Shown here piece after piece: positions 48,901 to 60,787 of a DNA stretch of 64,000 bases. A program made the translations under genes and the position numbers. Each line of letters opens with the position of its first letter. Position 1 is the stretch's first letter. Below the pieces are notes generated by a model. That model searched no databases. It had not been told where the DNA came from and saw only the letters and a program-made list of their open reading frames with translations. Source of the stretch: Paralichthys olivaceus (Eukaryota; Chordata; Actinopteri; Pleuronectiformes; Paralichthyidae); contig NC_091096.1 of NCBI RefSeq assembly GCF_024713975.1, forward strand, positions 4,057,501 to 4,121,500. The letters run 5' to 3'.

Positions 48901-51730
48901 TTTCCTTTTTTTCCACTTCTTAATGACCAGGATGGTCAGAGGGACACTAATCACTGAGCTGCACTGACAGCTTTGATTGATTCAGCTCCTGAGAGCCTCA
49001 TTACCTCAGGATTTACACTGCTCACTCATTTTAAATGAAGGTGGTCTTCGGTTAATCCTGTTGGAGAATGTGTTCAAGTTATTCTTGTTACTGCTTTTGG
49101 AAAAGGACAAACATCTCCCATCTTCTCTTTTCTAAGGGGAACATTTCACTTAGAGCGGTGGATCTGTCGTTTAATGGCTTCGGTAAAGAAGGAGCTGTTG
49201 CTTTGGGGCAGGCTCTGAAGGAGAACAACGTTTTGGAGGAGTTGAATGTGAGGTATGAGCCGATTTTTAATCTTGGTATGTGATAATCTTTTTTGGTATT
49301 AAAGTAAAAATATTACCGCCTAGAACAGCACTCAGAACAGCACGTTCCTTCTTCAGTCCCCTTGGACATAAAACTTTTGAAGATACAATTGATTCCCTTC
49401 TGAATTCACATTATCTCACTTATAATTCTGTGGTAGTTACATGTTGGTTGCACGATGTCTTCCTGTACAGCCGCTGAAAAAATCCTACCCTCTATGAAAC
49501 CACATTTAAATCTGCCTGATCTGGATTTTATTTGGATCCACATGACATCGCACACACTCATAGTTCCCATTATGATGTGGAAATCAGTAAAGAAATCATA
49601 ATACACCACATCTCGCATTATGTGATATAAGATTCCTGGATTTAACCAGATTCACCCCAAAATGTAACGGGCTCTTTCCTGGCCCACGTCTCACTCTTCA
49701 AACAAGTTTAATGTAAATCCATTCAGTAGTTTTGATGTTTTCAGACATGACCTCAGTAGAATGTTTGAATAAGTGGGTCCAGACTCGCTGCAGAGTTTGC
49801 CTCTCACACATGAACAACACAGCAGGAGATTCTCTGCTCAATCTCTGCAGTGGTGAGTGGAGATGAGGGGTGGTGCACCAGGCAGAAGCAGGACGTGATG
49901 TATTTATTCTGCTGCTTCTTTTTCACCAGTAGCTTTGACATCTTCGTCGTCGTCTTCTTCGACTCCTCATGCAGAGACATTTGCCCTCTCTTTGTTTTTT
50001 ATTTTATTTTTGCATCTGTCGCATGTTAGAAACATCATCAACACCCCACTCACTCCTGTCCAGTCCTGAGGCTCTCGGTTGATGTCTGAAAGCAGCTTTA
50101 CTGATAAACATACAAACATTTACACCAAACCAACAAATGGACGGGGGTGAAAACATAACCTCCTCCACAAATATTCTTGATATGACTCCTGGTGTTGTCA
50201 ATACATCTAAAAACACTGATTCTCTCAAAGCCTCGTGGATGAACAATACAATTTAAAAACATAGCACATCATGATTGTGTCCCTCACTCTCCAACACACC
50301 TTTTTTCCCTTTTGTTTTCTGTCCTGTATTTGTTCGTCGCCACAGTAACAACAGAATCCCCCCTGAAGGAGCCGTCCGCCTCGCCGCCGGCCTCAAAGTA
50401 AACAAGACAATCAAATCCCTGAATGTAAGCTGTTGAAAAGAGATTGTTTCGAGCTTGGGAAGCAAAGGGTGGCATGAGTGGATGAAATGGGATGAATAAA
50501 TGGATAACTGTACTTTGTTTTAATGTCGGCAACCGAGCTTCTCGGGGGCTCGTCTTAACCGACTGAAAAAAAAAGAGTGAGAGAGAGAAGACGACACTAA
50601 GCTGAGTTACAGCCTAAATATTACGAGCAGGACAATCTGAGCATCTGAAGTCTAATCAATTGTCACAAACTTTTCCAACTGTTTAGATATAACTGAAATA
50701 ACGTGTTAATTAGTTAAGAAGTTTCACAGGTGCTTTTTCGTAGATTTTTTTTTGGGTGCACAGAGACAGGCCAGATGTTTTCAGGCTTTATGCTAAGCTA
50801 AGTAGGGCTAATCAACCCACTGGCACCAACTCCATAAATATTGCATTGGTCTTAGACTGTATATGAAGATGGACACCACGACAGCATATCAAAAATTTAT
50901 CCAAATCACCTGGATCGCCCTCTGGTGGCTGGCTGTAGTACAGCTCCTCCACGTTAGCAGATGGGACATGGCCCATACTAAAAAGTCAAAGTACACGAAT
51001 AAATGAGACATACAGTCGTCATTTTTCTAGCAAGTTTGGTTTTACTTAGTTGTTTGATGCTATAAAAAGTTGGTGAACGTGATGATTGACGGCTGAGACT
51101 GACTCCTGATTGGTCGAGTGTGTGTATGGGCAGGACCTTGATAACTTCTTCTTAAATTCTGGTTCCTAATGACCCTCTATCTTTATTTACAGTCTAACAC
51201 AGATATGAGAGTTGTTCTGATCTTCTCAAAGCTGAACTATTCCTTTAAAATGTTTATGTCAAATACAATGTTATTTGGAGTTAGTAGAAGGAATGGGGAT
51301 CCACTTTTCAAACCAATGTAACGTTAACAACATATTTTATTTCCTGTATTTATAACCAGAGACATGGTAAAGACCTTCTCTGTGTTTGGCATTACTCCAT
51401 TTTCTCATATTTCTCATGTTTATCTTTGGCCAGATGGGTAGGAACCCCATCCAGAATGCTGGGTGCTATGGGATCCTCAAGTCTCTGCTGGAAAACAGAG
51501 ATTCAGCCATGGAAGCTTTAGACTTTGCCGTAAGTCACATACACCATCATTCACCTTTATACAAAAATCTTCTCTCTTTTGCAGGAGACAAACTTACTTT
51601 CTTTTCTTTCTAGAGCATCATGGTGAACCAGGATTTTGAAGAGTTGCATGCAAAAGTGAAAGAAATACTCCCTGCACTTACAATAAACCACGGGGGCAGA
51701 ATTGGCACATTCGGAAAAGCAAAAGCTTGA
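39984..51730 (+). CDS. lrrc74b: Leucine-rich repeat-containing protein 74B, complete, 10 exons
   Basis: A 416-residue cytosolic-type protein of ribonuclease-inhibitor-like leucine-rich repeats; its biochemical role is not established. Exons: 39984-40046, 40361-40547, 41195-41337, 43963-44095, 46031-46237, 48088-48197, 49137-49252, 50346-50424, 51434-51529, 51614-51730. They sum to 1251 nt in one frame. Residues 1-84 are acidic and poorly conserved. Residues about 95-131 (PASYFLRHV...MMHRGLGPQ) match the LRRC74 entry segment. Eight or so LRRs follow, for example LRLNLRDNWMEG, VDLSNNNLGDKGARAI, LDMSYNALREQA, VDLSFNGFGKEGAVAL and LEELNVSNNRIPPEGA. LRRC74B is preferred over 74A from HRGLGPQ and the NNVLEELN block. 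The ATG at 39984 has G at -3; the frame is open upstream but has no earlier ATG. No signal peptide or membrane segment is seen. Exon 2 end is least certain. Confidence 0.9.
41850..41980 (-). mobile_element. Degenerate reverse-orientation copy of the TTAGACTGTA-ended MITE
   Basis: Read on the minus strand, it shares with 42800-43125 and 50852-51197 the AAAGATGGACGACGTCACAGC-like start, the core CCCCTGGTGGCTGGCT, then CCTCCTCCA and GGGACATGGACC. It lies in lrrc74b intron 3. Confidence 0.65.
42800..43125 (+). mobile_element. Degenerate copy of the TTAGACTGTA-ended MITE
   Basis: It shares AAAGATGGATGACATGAC, GCCACCTGGTGGCTGGCTG and CCTCCTCCACGTTAG with the copy at 50852-51197, in the same order and orientation. 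Its terminal repeats are decayed, so the ends are approximate. Confidence 0.7.
44720..44933 (+). repeat. Left part of a dispersed repeat interrupted by a MITE
   Basis: Two related stretches run in series. 44770-44880 contains CTCCTGGATCCACCCCCGTAA, and 44900-44933 contains GTGAAGAAAAATCCTGGGTC. Both belong to the family at 36770-37190. The second is cut by the element at 44934-45197 and resumes at 45198. Confidence 0.65.
44934..45197. mobile_element. MITE with 14-bp inverted ends and TTAA flanks
   Basis: A 256-bp body (44938-45193) begins AGGTTCAGTGTGTA and ends TACACACTGGACCT, inverted repeats matching at 13 of 14 bases. TTAA flanks both sides (44934-44937 and 45194-45197). It has no coding capacity, so it is non-autonomous. 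TTAA targets are characteristic of piggyBac-type transposases; the autonomous partner is not in the window. A diverged fragment of the left end occurs near 57487-57545. Confidence 0.85.
45198..45360 (+). repeat. Right part of the repeat interrupted by the TTAA MITE
   Basis: It resumes with TCCAGATCCACTCCAAAAAG, continuous with the left part in the consensus order seen in other copies. That supports insertion of the MITE into a pre-existing repeat. Confidence 0.6.
46540..46890. repeat. Probable old dispersed repeat in lrrc74b intron 5
   Basis: Stretches such as GGCGGAGGAAGAACTAAAAC, ACTTGAGTACAAG and AGTAAAAGTAAAAATACTTGA resemble a repeat family common in fish introns. Boundaries are uncertain. 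Confidence 0.4.
49480..49790 (+). repeat. Degenerate dispersed repeat copy in lrrc74b intron 7
   Basis: It contains ATTCCTGGATTTAACCAG, CCCCAAAATGTAACGGGCTC and ATCCATTCAGTAGTTTTGATG, in the same order as the family at 36770-37190. Confidence 0.55.
50740..51248 (+). repeat. Dispersed repeat copy split by a nested MITE
   Basis: The left part (to 50851) contains TTATGCTAAGCTAAG. The right part (51198-51248) contains CAGATATGAGAG...TTCTGATCTTCTCA and ends AACTATTCCTTTAA. The copy at 37545-37918 has corresponding motifs in the same order without an insertion between them. Confidence 0.65.
50852..51197 (+). mobile_element. MITE with TTAGACTGTA inverted ends
   Basis: A 346-bp element. TTAGACTGTA (50852-50861) and TACAGTCTAA (51188-51197) are perfect inverted repeats, with weaker matching continuing inward. 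It has no coding capacity. Its core shares long blocks with 42800-43125 and, reversed, with 41850-41980, so three copies lie within lrrc74b introns. The superfamily is not assigned. Confidence 0.8.
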
Positions 51731-51871
51731 GAAGTGGTAATTGCGGCACTTCTCATGCCAGCGAAGATGGAAGAAGTCTTGTCAAAGCCCCGTGAACGTT
51801 TTCCTCAACACGTGAACCGAAGGATGGGTGAATGCAAGGAAGTCATAGTACATTTTTTAAAATGTATTTAG

Positions 51872-51877
51872 AATAAA
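51872..51877 (+). terminator. lrrc74b: Poly(A) signal of lrrc74b
   Basis: AATAAA lies 142 bases after the stop codon, in AT-rich sequence, giving a short 3'UTR. Confidence 0.65.
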
Positions 51878-51879
51878 TT

Positions 51880-53100
51880 AAACTTCTTAAATACTCAATC
51901 AAATGAAAACAAAGTTGATTCAGAGGTTTGTTTATTTCCTAAAATAATCAATGCATACACACCTTTTTTGCTGCTACTTGAAATATGGTGTTGTGAGAGT
52001 CATTGAACACGGGCATATAATACAGGTATTGAGTTTGAATCCTTTTAGGTATGATCGGATTCGATGTTATATAATGTCAGTGGGTAGAATGATGGAGAGG
52101 ATCAGAGAGCACTGCATTGTGTTTGAAAAGAACTGAAAGTGGGTTGCACAAAAAGGATTTAAGTACTGCGTGACTCGTCTAATAGAGGAACCAGCTTTGA
52201 AAGAAAGTGCCGCTATTAGATAAGAGACCTGTTTGCAGCAGAAAGACGAGTCAAAACACTGTTAGATAAAATAAGCAGTGATGTATTCCTCCTACAAACA
52301 CACCATTATATTTCATATTATTTATAAAAACACAAAAACACCTGGTGATATCACAAATTTACTTGATTTGGCCGGTGCAGTGTCTTTAAATACAGAGATT
52401 GAAATTTGCCAGACAACTATTTTTAATTTTGTGTCGAGATCCCTTTGCAGAGAAATAGCTTAAAACAAATAAACCTCTGACCTCCTGCAAAATCAAACTA
52501 AATTATTATCGTAATAATTCAGTTAATAAATTCAGAAGTTTAGTTTTACTGTTTGAGTACTACATTCTGATTATACTTCTTTACCTTTGCGACTTAACTC
52601 TCAGTAAAATGTTGTATACAGGTATTTTAGCTATATGTCTACATTTGGTATTTATTTAAGAGATATGAATTCAAACCACATAAAATGGCTGTAACATAAT
52701 CTACAAAAAAATCAATGAAACAGTTATAAATAAAAAAGATTATTACATTAATAATGTATTATTTGAATTAATAAAGTCAGTAATTTAGTTTAACTATTTG
52801 AAATGGGTTATTTAAGTACTCACTTCTGGATCTACAACCTTTGTGACTTAACTCTTTGTTAAATACAGGTAGTTCAGAGTATATATACACACCACATCAT
52901 GTGAAGGCTGTATCATAAATATAAATACAAATAAATATATCTACACAAAATAGGTTTAAATAAATACAATTTAAATAAAATAAAAAACTGTCTGAGAAGA
53001 AGGCAGTATTATAAATACATTATCTTATGTGAAATAATAATATCAAAACAACAATAGTAACAACAACAACATTTTTTATTATTATTATTATTATTAATGT
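51880..53100. other. AT-rich intergenic region between lrrc74b and nipsnap1
   Basis: No coding exon seen. It includes the degenerate tandem duplication at 52500-52960 and a TTA microsatellite at the right end. Confidence 0.6.
52500..52960. repeat. Degenerate tandem duplication, about 250-bp period
   Basis: Shared landmarks recur at a similar offset: TTAATAAATTCAG (52523) and TTAATAAAGTCAG (52768); CTTTGCGACTTAACTCT (52585) and CTTTGTGACTTAACTCT (52839); ACAGGTA (52618) and ACAGGTA (52865). Offsets of 245-254 bases imply two diverged units. Confidence 0.7.
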
Positions 53101-53116
53101 TATTGTTATTATTATC
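53076..53116. repeat. (TTA)n microsatellite
   Basis: ATT/TTA trinucleotides with a GTTATTG interruption, just before the GC-rich nipsnap1 promoter. Confidence 0.9.
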
Positions 53117-53139
53117 TTGGATCAGACACGCTCGACTAT

Positions 53140-53338
53140 TCGGGTCTGATCGATCGAACGTCCTGCGTCACTGTGTCACGTGTGTTTTTAAACCTCCGGC
53201 GGGTGGACGCGGGTCGAATCCGCTTGTCAGCGCGATTGAACCGGATTAAACTCGTCAGGCCGCCGGTGACCGGAGGTAAACATTAACCAGAGCACCGGGC
53301 GGGCGTGGACGTGTCACAGTGTGTCCGGACCGTGGAAC
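53140..53338 (+). promoter_or_regulatory. nipsnap1: GC-rich promoter and 5'UTR of nipsnap1
   Basis: Base composition changes abruptly from AT-rich to GC- and CpG-rich. It contains TCACGTG (an E-box) near 53176 and GGGCGGGCG (Sp1-like) near 53299. No TATA box is apparent, as expected for a housekeeping mitochondrial gene. The transcription start was not located. Confidence 0.55.
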
Positions 53339-56300
53339 ATGGCGGCAGCTTCCTCCTCGGTGCGCCTCAGGGGACAGATGTTGTTCAGGTGTTCAGCGAA
53401 GCAGGCGAGCAGGTGAGCTAGTGTGGGCTAACGTGGTTTTGTTCGAACCCGGAAGTGATGCACAACACAGACGCTCCCTCGAGTGAGTGGTACATTCAAT
53501 TCACGTCATTAATTATCAATGAGCTAGCTTCAGTTAGCTGCTGCAGGTAAACACACACACAGTGAAACAGACTGTTCTGTTTGCTAGCTAACTTTACTTC
53601 TAACCAAACTTTGACCACTTTCTTCTCTAGCCACGATTCTGAAGTTAGCTCATTCGACAGAAATGTAATAATCTCATATTTTTTAGCTTTACTGATTAAT
53701 TTAGTCCAGATTTGACAATTTTGGATAAAGTGGTTTGTGATCAGAACCTGTTCTGATGAAATTAGTAAATTAGTCCAGTTTGACAAGTCTGGATGTCTTT
53801 GATTGAGACCTGCTCTGTGGTCTAAGTATGATTTAAAAACTATGAATTGTCCATTTTATTTATTTCCCCCAAACCACACAAACTGTGTTTGACAGAATCT
53901 TGAGCGTCGTTGTGATGATTCAGTTAAATTCTGATCAGTCAAGGTTTACTGGTTGTGAATTGTACCATTCTAGTATTTTCACAAAACCGAAAAAGTTTCA
54001 GAAATTCGAAACGTGTACAGTGACTTTAAATGTGTGTGTTTGTCCAAACAGGCATTTTTCCAAACCAGCTCAAATCATTTACAGGACCTCTGAACTTTGT
54101 TCTCTAAAGCTACACTAAACCAACATAAAGTACAGCTTCACCATGTCGACTTATCAGTGCCCCGCATTGTGTGTATTTCCTCTGTGGCTGATTGCATTAA
54201 GGTTGTTTTTTTTTTTTTTTGACGTTGTTGTTGTTTTTAGGTGAGGGTGCCATGGGAAATTCATTTCTAATTATAGTTCCCAATTAAAGCCATTGGCCCA
54301 TGAGGTTATTAAAAGAAAAAGACGTCCCACTGACCTTGAAAGTTTGTGTATTTCTGGATGATAAAATAAAAGCTTAGGAAGCATTTGTGAATTAACAGAC
54401 GGCCTTGAAAGTCCTACAAGAGGGTGAACATATGTTAATATACAGCTCCCTAATCCATAAGTGGGCACATTCCAACGGTTCTCTTTAATTTAGATCAGTG
54501 GTGATCAGTTTAAAAGTCAACGAAATGTCCTTGGATTTGATTTCCAGCTGAGTCTGGAAACAAACAAAATTTCTACCCACAAAATTAAAAACTGTGCAAC
54601 TTTTTGAGTTTTTTTGCTTTGATGCCACTGTCGTCTTCTTCAGGTTGTTTTTCTGGCAGAGCTCTGTGAGTACAGCCTGAACGCACTCACTGATTTGTAT
54701 CTTATTTTTCTGCTCTGTGACTTTGAGAGAGCGACAGTCATGTTCATTTACTGAGTGGAGCCTGTTAGATTGCAGCAGTAGCTGATAAAGTGGATGATAT
54801 CCCCTTTTTATTCCCTCCGGAGTGAGTGAAAAGAAATTGTATGCCAAAGACTCAAGCTACCACACTCAGCCCACTCACTCATACAGTATGCAGGTTTTTT
54901 TTTTAATATCAAATCATATTTGCATGACTATCTTTTAGTCCATATGTCATGTCTTCATGTTCCTTTTTAAGTTTTTCTTTTTTCCCGTCGACAACTTCTC
55001 TGCTGTTCTGCGTTGCTGCTTTGAGCCTTTGTGAAACTTTCTTTCTTCTCGTTCCTGTGTAGGAGGTTTTCAGAGAACGGCGACAAAGGCTGGTTTCGTT
55101 CCTTATTTGTGCACAAAGTCGATGCCAGGAAAGATGCCCACTCCAACCTGCTGTCAAAGAGGGAGACCAGCAACCTGTACAAAATTCAATGTAGGCACAA
55201 GACTTTTAAACATAGTTACATGTGAGGGTTATTTTTCTTTTTAAGAATAAGGTCTGCACCAGTGAATTCAGAACATAATGTATAAATTCCTCTGCAGAAA
55301 TCACAAGTTCTTGTTCACCAGTTTGGCGTTTCTCAACAAAAGCTGTATTCTTTTATTTATTTAAAAACATCATCAATGCGCACAATAGCTTGGTGGGAAT
55401 TCTCCGGACAATATCCCACTGCTCTCACACGGGCTCACTCGGACTTCTCCAGAGTTTTTATGAAGGGCTCGGCAGGATAAACTCTGACATTCTGTCGGAG
55501 AACGTCAGGAGCAACTGACTTTGACCTCAGCGTTCTCACACACATCCCCTTCGGATAATTTCAGCAGAATAGCCAGAGTTCAGTGTCTGAGAGCAGCTCT
55601 GTTGTTACGAAATGGATTGTTCTCAACCATCTATTATATGTAATAGCTTATTTGTGATACATGCATCGCATATAGGCAGCAACAAGTTTAAGAAGCTTGA
55701 GGAATCAAATCTGCAAAAATATGTAATCGACATCAAAACATGTTTGTCTGGTTTTCTTTCAGTCTTCGGTGATAACTGTGTCTATGTCTCTTAAAGAAAT
55801 CTATCACTCTCCCTGAGCTTTGATGTTTCTCTTGGCGTTCGTCAAACCATGTGGGGATTTCAATTTGAACTCTCTATCAGCCGTAGCCTATAACCTATTG
55901 AAAGCGAATCTCTTTTGTATATGGAAGTCTTTGCTGAATTGGAGTGTGAAATTACTTTGTTGAAGAATTTGATAGTTGCTTGTATTTAAAAAAAAAAAAA
56001 AGTCTTAGTCTTTCTTTCTTTCTCTTTTTTAGTTCACAATATCAAGCCAGAGTGCCTGGAAGCGTACAACAGTCTAGAGTAAGTGTGTTCACTTCTTTTC
56101 AAAGATTCTCTCCATTACCACCACCGATCAAACTAATCAAATCATTCAATTGAAAGGATCTAATATTTAGCCAGTATTTCTATAATCAGGTGTTATATTT
56201 CTATATATTTTTGGAACCAAGTACCAGCTAATTCTATTTCACTGAAGACCCAAGTTTAGGGTTTCCCCAGTTAACAAGATAGTCTTTATTCCATCGTAAT

Positions 56301-59040
56301 GGGATTCTTGCAGAATCATAAGATTAATTTAGCATAAAATAAATGAAATTGGAATAATGTCTTTGGGTGTAATAGAGGGTTGGATAATCGTAGTGCCCTC
56401 TTGTTGGTCATGACGGTGAAATGATAGTTTATCATTACCCACATTCAGGGAATCTGTGTTTGTTTGTGTAAGGGAAGAGTTTTTATCTCTTTATATTTTA
56501 TGCTGACTCTAGGGCTGAGGTGCAAAACAGGCTCCATCAGGACCAGGACTACCCATGTGAGGTGGTCGGGAGCTGGAATACCTGGTACGGAGAACAGGAT
56601 CAAGCTGGTGAGCAGCAGTGTGACAGGAAACATGACGGAGAGTTTATGAAACACGTCCTCTTATTGATCACAGTCAGTTTCTTATTTCCTACTGTATAGT
56701 TTGGTTTAAGGCCTCACACACGTGTTTTGAGTGGCTGCAGTTTGTCAGAAAACACACAACCATATAACTCTCTTCCAACACCTCTCCTGCTACATGTGAA
56801 AGTTTACAGCGTGTTATATTCTCTGAAGTGTGTTCAGTAACAAAGTGATCACACAGGGGGACGGAGGTCCTGCTTCTCTTGGCTGCGTGGGTGGCATCAG
56901 TCCCCGCACAGTCCTACAGTGACATCTGCTGTTGTTTTGCTGCAGTGCATCTATGGAGATACAAGGGAGGTTACCCAGCCTTGACCGAATGTCTGGAGAA
57001 GTTGAACAATAACAAGGTTTGCTACAAAAGAAGTAGAGCTCATATTCAAAGTTGAACTGATTTCAGTTTTATCTTGACATAACTGTGGTCGACTGTAGAA
57101 AGGTACTGCACAGTAAATATTTATTTCATTGTCTCTCTTCAGGAGTATTTAGAATTTCGGAAAGAGAGAGCGAAAATGTTGATTTCAAGGCGAAACCAGC
57201 TTCTCCTGGAGTTCAGCTTTTGGAACGAACCTCTGCCCAGAAAAGGACCAAACGTCTATGAAATGCGCACATATCAACTCAAGGTATCCACATGACCTAC
57301 ATGTACTTCACCCCCTCAATTTTCCATTTGAAAGAAAAGCCTCTACACCATCTGAGAGTGTGAACTATATGAACCTGTATTATTGATGTTGCTTTTAAAA
57401 CAGCTTGAATGTCTGGAACCTACTGAGGTAGCGCTCCACATGGACGCCCGCAACCACGGCAGATTGTACCTTTTCAGTTTAATATGGTTCACTGTGTAGA
57501 ATTTAGTGAAATCTAGTGGTGGAGTTTCATATCGCAGCTGAATTCCTCTACTTCATTATTAACACACTGCAGTGTATATTAATGCCAAGAGGTTAGATAT
57601 TGTGTGAAGTACCATAAAACAATTTTTATATGTTTTCCATTGTAATATTTATACAAGATTTCTTCGACTATGTTAATGTTTTAACTCATCACATGTTTCA
57701 GCCGGGAACCATGATCGAATGGGGCAACCACTGGTAAGACCCAACAAGCTTAATTTAAAACTTTAACTATGAATCATATCAACTGTTTTAACTCTTTTCC
57801 CAATGAAGCCTTAATTATCTGAGGTAATTATCATCGCTACAGGGCCAGGGCCATTAAATACCGACAGGAGAACAGTGAGGCGGTGGGCGGGTTCTTCTCA
57901 CAGATCGGTGACCTGTATGTTGTTCATCACTTGTGGGGTGAGCACACACACACCCACTGTGAACACATTGGTTTTTTAAACAGGTTTACAGACGGTCACT
58001 CATTGTTGTTAAGTGAAATGCAGCCGTAGAAAATTGCAAAAGTGAAAAGTGCAATACGAGTAATACCATCCTAAACATTTGAGAACAATACATTTTGTTG
58101 TATTATTTATAATATTAAGAAGAAACTAAATACTTTTCTCAAAAAGTGTTTTCCAAGGAAGAAATGACACAAGACAGGTTGATAAAATAAGTGATATATA
58201 TATATTTATTTATTTATATCACAAGGTCATGTACAACTGAAGTGTGTGGAGATAATGTTCAGAAACGTAACCGTTTAAATGAAGATTGTGCCTATAACAC
58301 ATGGTAAATGTACATGGTTCATGGTAAATGAGAAACATTATTAAGAATTACAGCTTCTTTGGCTTTACTCAATGAGATCCATTAAATGTATTAGATTAAA
58401 CTGATAAACACGTGATGGGTGCTGTGGTTTGATAACTTTTTTTTGTCGACAGCTTATGAAAGCCTTCAATCCCGGGAGGAGACGAGAAACTCTGCGTGGC
58501 TGAAGGAGGGATGGGATGCAAATGTGTATTACACAGGTGGGAGAGAAGCACTTCATCCACATACAAATCTGAGTCAAAGCTTCCATGTTTCTCATTGAAT
58601 AACTTTTGTGTATCATCTTTAAATATATAGTTCAGAAGTGCTACAACTTCCCTTAAACTATTTAATATTTCTGACATATATAGAATATAAATCGTGGTGT
58701 TTGTGAACAGAAACGTCACAAGTGTTTATTTGCATGCAGAGCAAAGAAATGTGGTCACAGGAGACACGTTCAGGAAACACATGAATTAATACAAGGACAG
58801 ACAAGTGAAGGGCAACGAAAACATAACCTCCTTGGTGGTAACTTTGAGAGAGGACTTAACAAATCACACGTAACAGGATAAGGTCATTTATTTCTTTAAA
58901 AAAAATAGAAACGTCCAGAATGTCTGTGTTGTTTTTAACGTCAGCTCTAACATGTCTGTCTCTGTCTGTCCTCAGTGCCTTTGATTAGAAGCATGGAGTC
59001 TAGAATAATGATTCCCACCAAGAGTTCACCATTACAGTGA
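53339..59040 (+). CDS. nipsnap1: NipSnap homolog 1, mitochondrial, complete, 10 exons
   Basis: A mitochondrial protein of the NIPSNAP family (dimeric alpha-beta barrel fold), implicated in mammals in mitophagy signalling with NIPSNAP2. Exons: 53339-53412, 55063-55190, 56033-56078, 56513-56607, 56946-57016, 57143-57283, 57702-57733, 57843-57937, 58453-58536, 58976-59040. They sum to 831 nt, giving 276 residues (human about 284), in one frame with GT-AG junctions. The first 28 residues are Arg-rich without acids, a likely mitochondrial presequence. Conserved blocks: [95 protein letters not shown] and the C-terminal MESRIMIP...[15 protein letters not shown] and YKIQFHN favour nipsnap1 over nipsnap2. 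The ATG has A at -3 and G at +4. Confidence 0.95.
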
Positions 59041-59444
59041 GACGGAGACAAACAACCGAACGACCACAGCTCATTCACTGACTGCCAGAGCAACGTGGAA
59101 TGAATCTTGTTCTTACTGATTGTGCTTCTTTTTAACTGCTGGGTGATCTCTGTTACTACCATGGATGTAAACAAACACTGATGTGAATTTATTTCTGAAA
59201 ATCTTGAACTACGTAATTTTCCAGAGGATTAGGTCGAGTACGTTGACGAACTGAGTAGGTAAAATACCAAATTACATTGGGCTGATTAGAGTAATTTACA
59301 TTATGAGATGCTGCTTTTTGTTTTAATCATGACTGAAGAGAGTTTATATGTTTTTCACTGTGACAAAATAATGGCAGTTTTTTTTTATGTCTGTAGCCAA
59401 AGAATCACACTGAGCTTCACCACTGTGAATCAAATATTTAATCA

Positions 59445-59450
59445 AATAAA
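59445..59450 (+). terminator. nipsnap1: Candidate poly(A) signal of nipsnap1
   Basis: AATAAA about 400 bases after the stop codon. Further AATAAA hexamers occur near 59501 and 59574, so alternative ends are possible. Confidence 0.5.
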
Positions 59451-59589
59451 GCTTGTGGACTACCTCAATCAATCAAATATCTGATCACTGTAATGATTCC
59501 AATAAACCAAGATGTGTGAGGAGCCAATGAGGGGCACGTGTTTACTTTGTAGTCTGAAATGACCACCCTTCAAAATAAAAGTTGTCAAA

Positions 59590-60540
59590 TACATAAAACT
59601 GTGCTGTAAAATGAATCACACTTCAATGTTTGAAAAGGGAAACTGCATCTTGGGAGTTGTAGTCAGTGAAGTTTTTGTGTATAAGTGTGATACTTACAAC
59701 TTTTCAAACATTTTTAAACATTTTCAAGAGTTAGAGTCCGACGTCCTTCTGACTAAATCATTAAATCATGTTAAGAGAATGACCAAAGCACTAAAAATGT
59801 TTTCAATTAATAGTGAAGAGACGACACAGCTGTTAAGGAAAAATAAGAGGAAGGAAGATGAAGGAAAGGCGGTGTACACACATTTGTTATTCCAACCGGT
59901 TTGTTTTTCCTGTTCAGTCAGACATAATGGTCAAAGTTACGTGGGCACCTGAAAACTACACCTTCATTTTGAAGCTGTTTCTGGAACTGATGTAAAAACA
60001 TCAATTTGCAGGTGAACAGGAGGGAGATGCATGGAAGCATATTGCATTCGCTTGAGAAACAAAAAGCCTGCATCTTTCAGAAATAGAGAGAAAAGAGAGC
60101 AGACACAGAAAATCATCAATTCAGTGAAACTTGTGAAAAAAAAGAATAGAATAGTGTTTTTCTCGTGGAAAAAATACAATTAACTAATTTACCCTGTCAA
60201 AAATCTGAAAAAACTTCTGAATGAAATCAGAAAAGAAAAAAATGTCATGAATTCATTAAAATTGCAGTTTTGTTTTTTCTTGTGAAAACAGAAGAAATAA
60301 TTGGTGGTGCAGAGAAAAACAGTTCAGATTCGTGTTTCTTCTGAGAACAGATAGAAAATTACCTCTTCCAGGAAAAAAACTGAATTTTATTTCTGGGGGG
60401 GAAAAAAAAAGAAAATGATCTAATTTTAAAAAAAAATTCTCTCACAAAAACAGAAATAAATAGATTTTTGTCAACACGCCCCTTTAATTAAACCCTCTGT
60501 CTCACACACACATTATTATAATATGCTTTTATTTTGAAAC
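59590..60540. other. Intergenic region between nipsnap1 and castor1
   Basis: AT-rich with many A-runs (60220-60460). An open frame at 59611-59952 has no recognisable domain and no splice or promoter support. Confidence 0.55.
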
Positions 60541-60719
60541 ACGTGACGGGCTCCTGCAGCTTTAAGACGAGGGGGCGTGTCCCCCATTTGAATATACAGT
60601 AGTTGGAGGAGCCTGAGTCTGTTTTTCGTCTCTGACTCGAGCTCCTGGAGGTTTAATCCGTCAGCATCTGGCCTGAGCTCAACATCTGGATGATACGACA
60701 CAGATAGGAGGCGTTTTCT

Positions 60720-60763
60720 CACACACACAGACACAGACACACACACGCGCGCGCACACACACC
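60720..60763. repeat. (AC)n/(GC)n microsatellite in the castor1 5'UTR
   Basis: ACACAC and CGCGCG units lie 25 bases before the castor1 start codon. They are complementary to the GT run at 60911-60987 in the first intron. Confidence 0.9.
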
Positions 60764-60787
60764 GAGGAGACTGCACCCACCGACAAC

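Noticed and set aside
59611..59952. Open frame of 113 codons downstream of nipsnap1
   Set aside because: It lies after candidate poly(A) signals and has no domain, splice signals or promoter.
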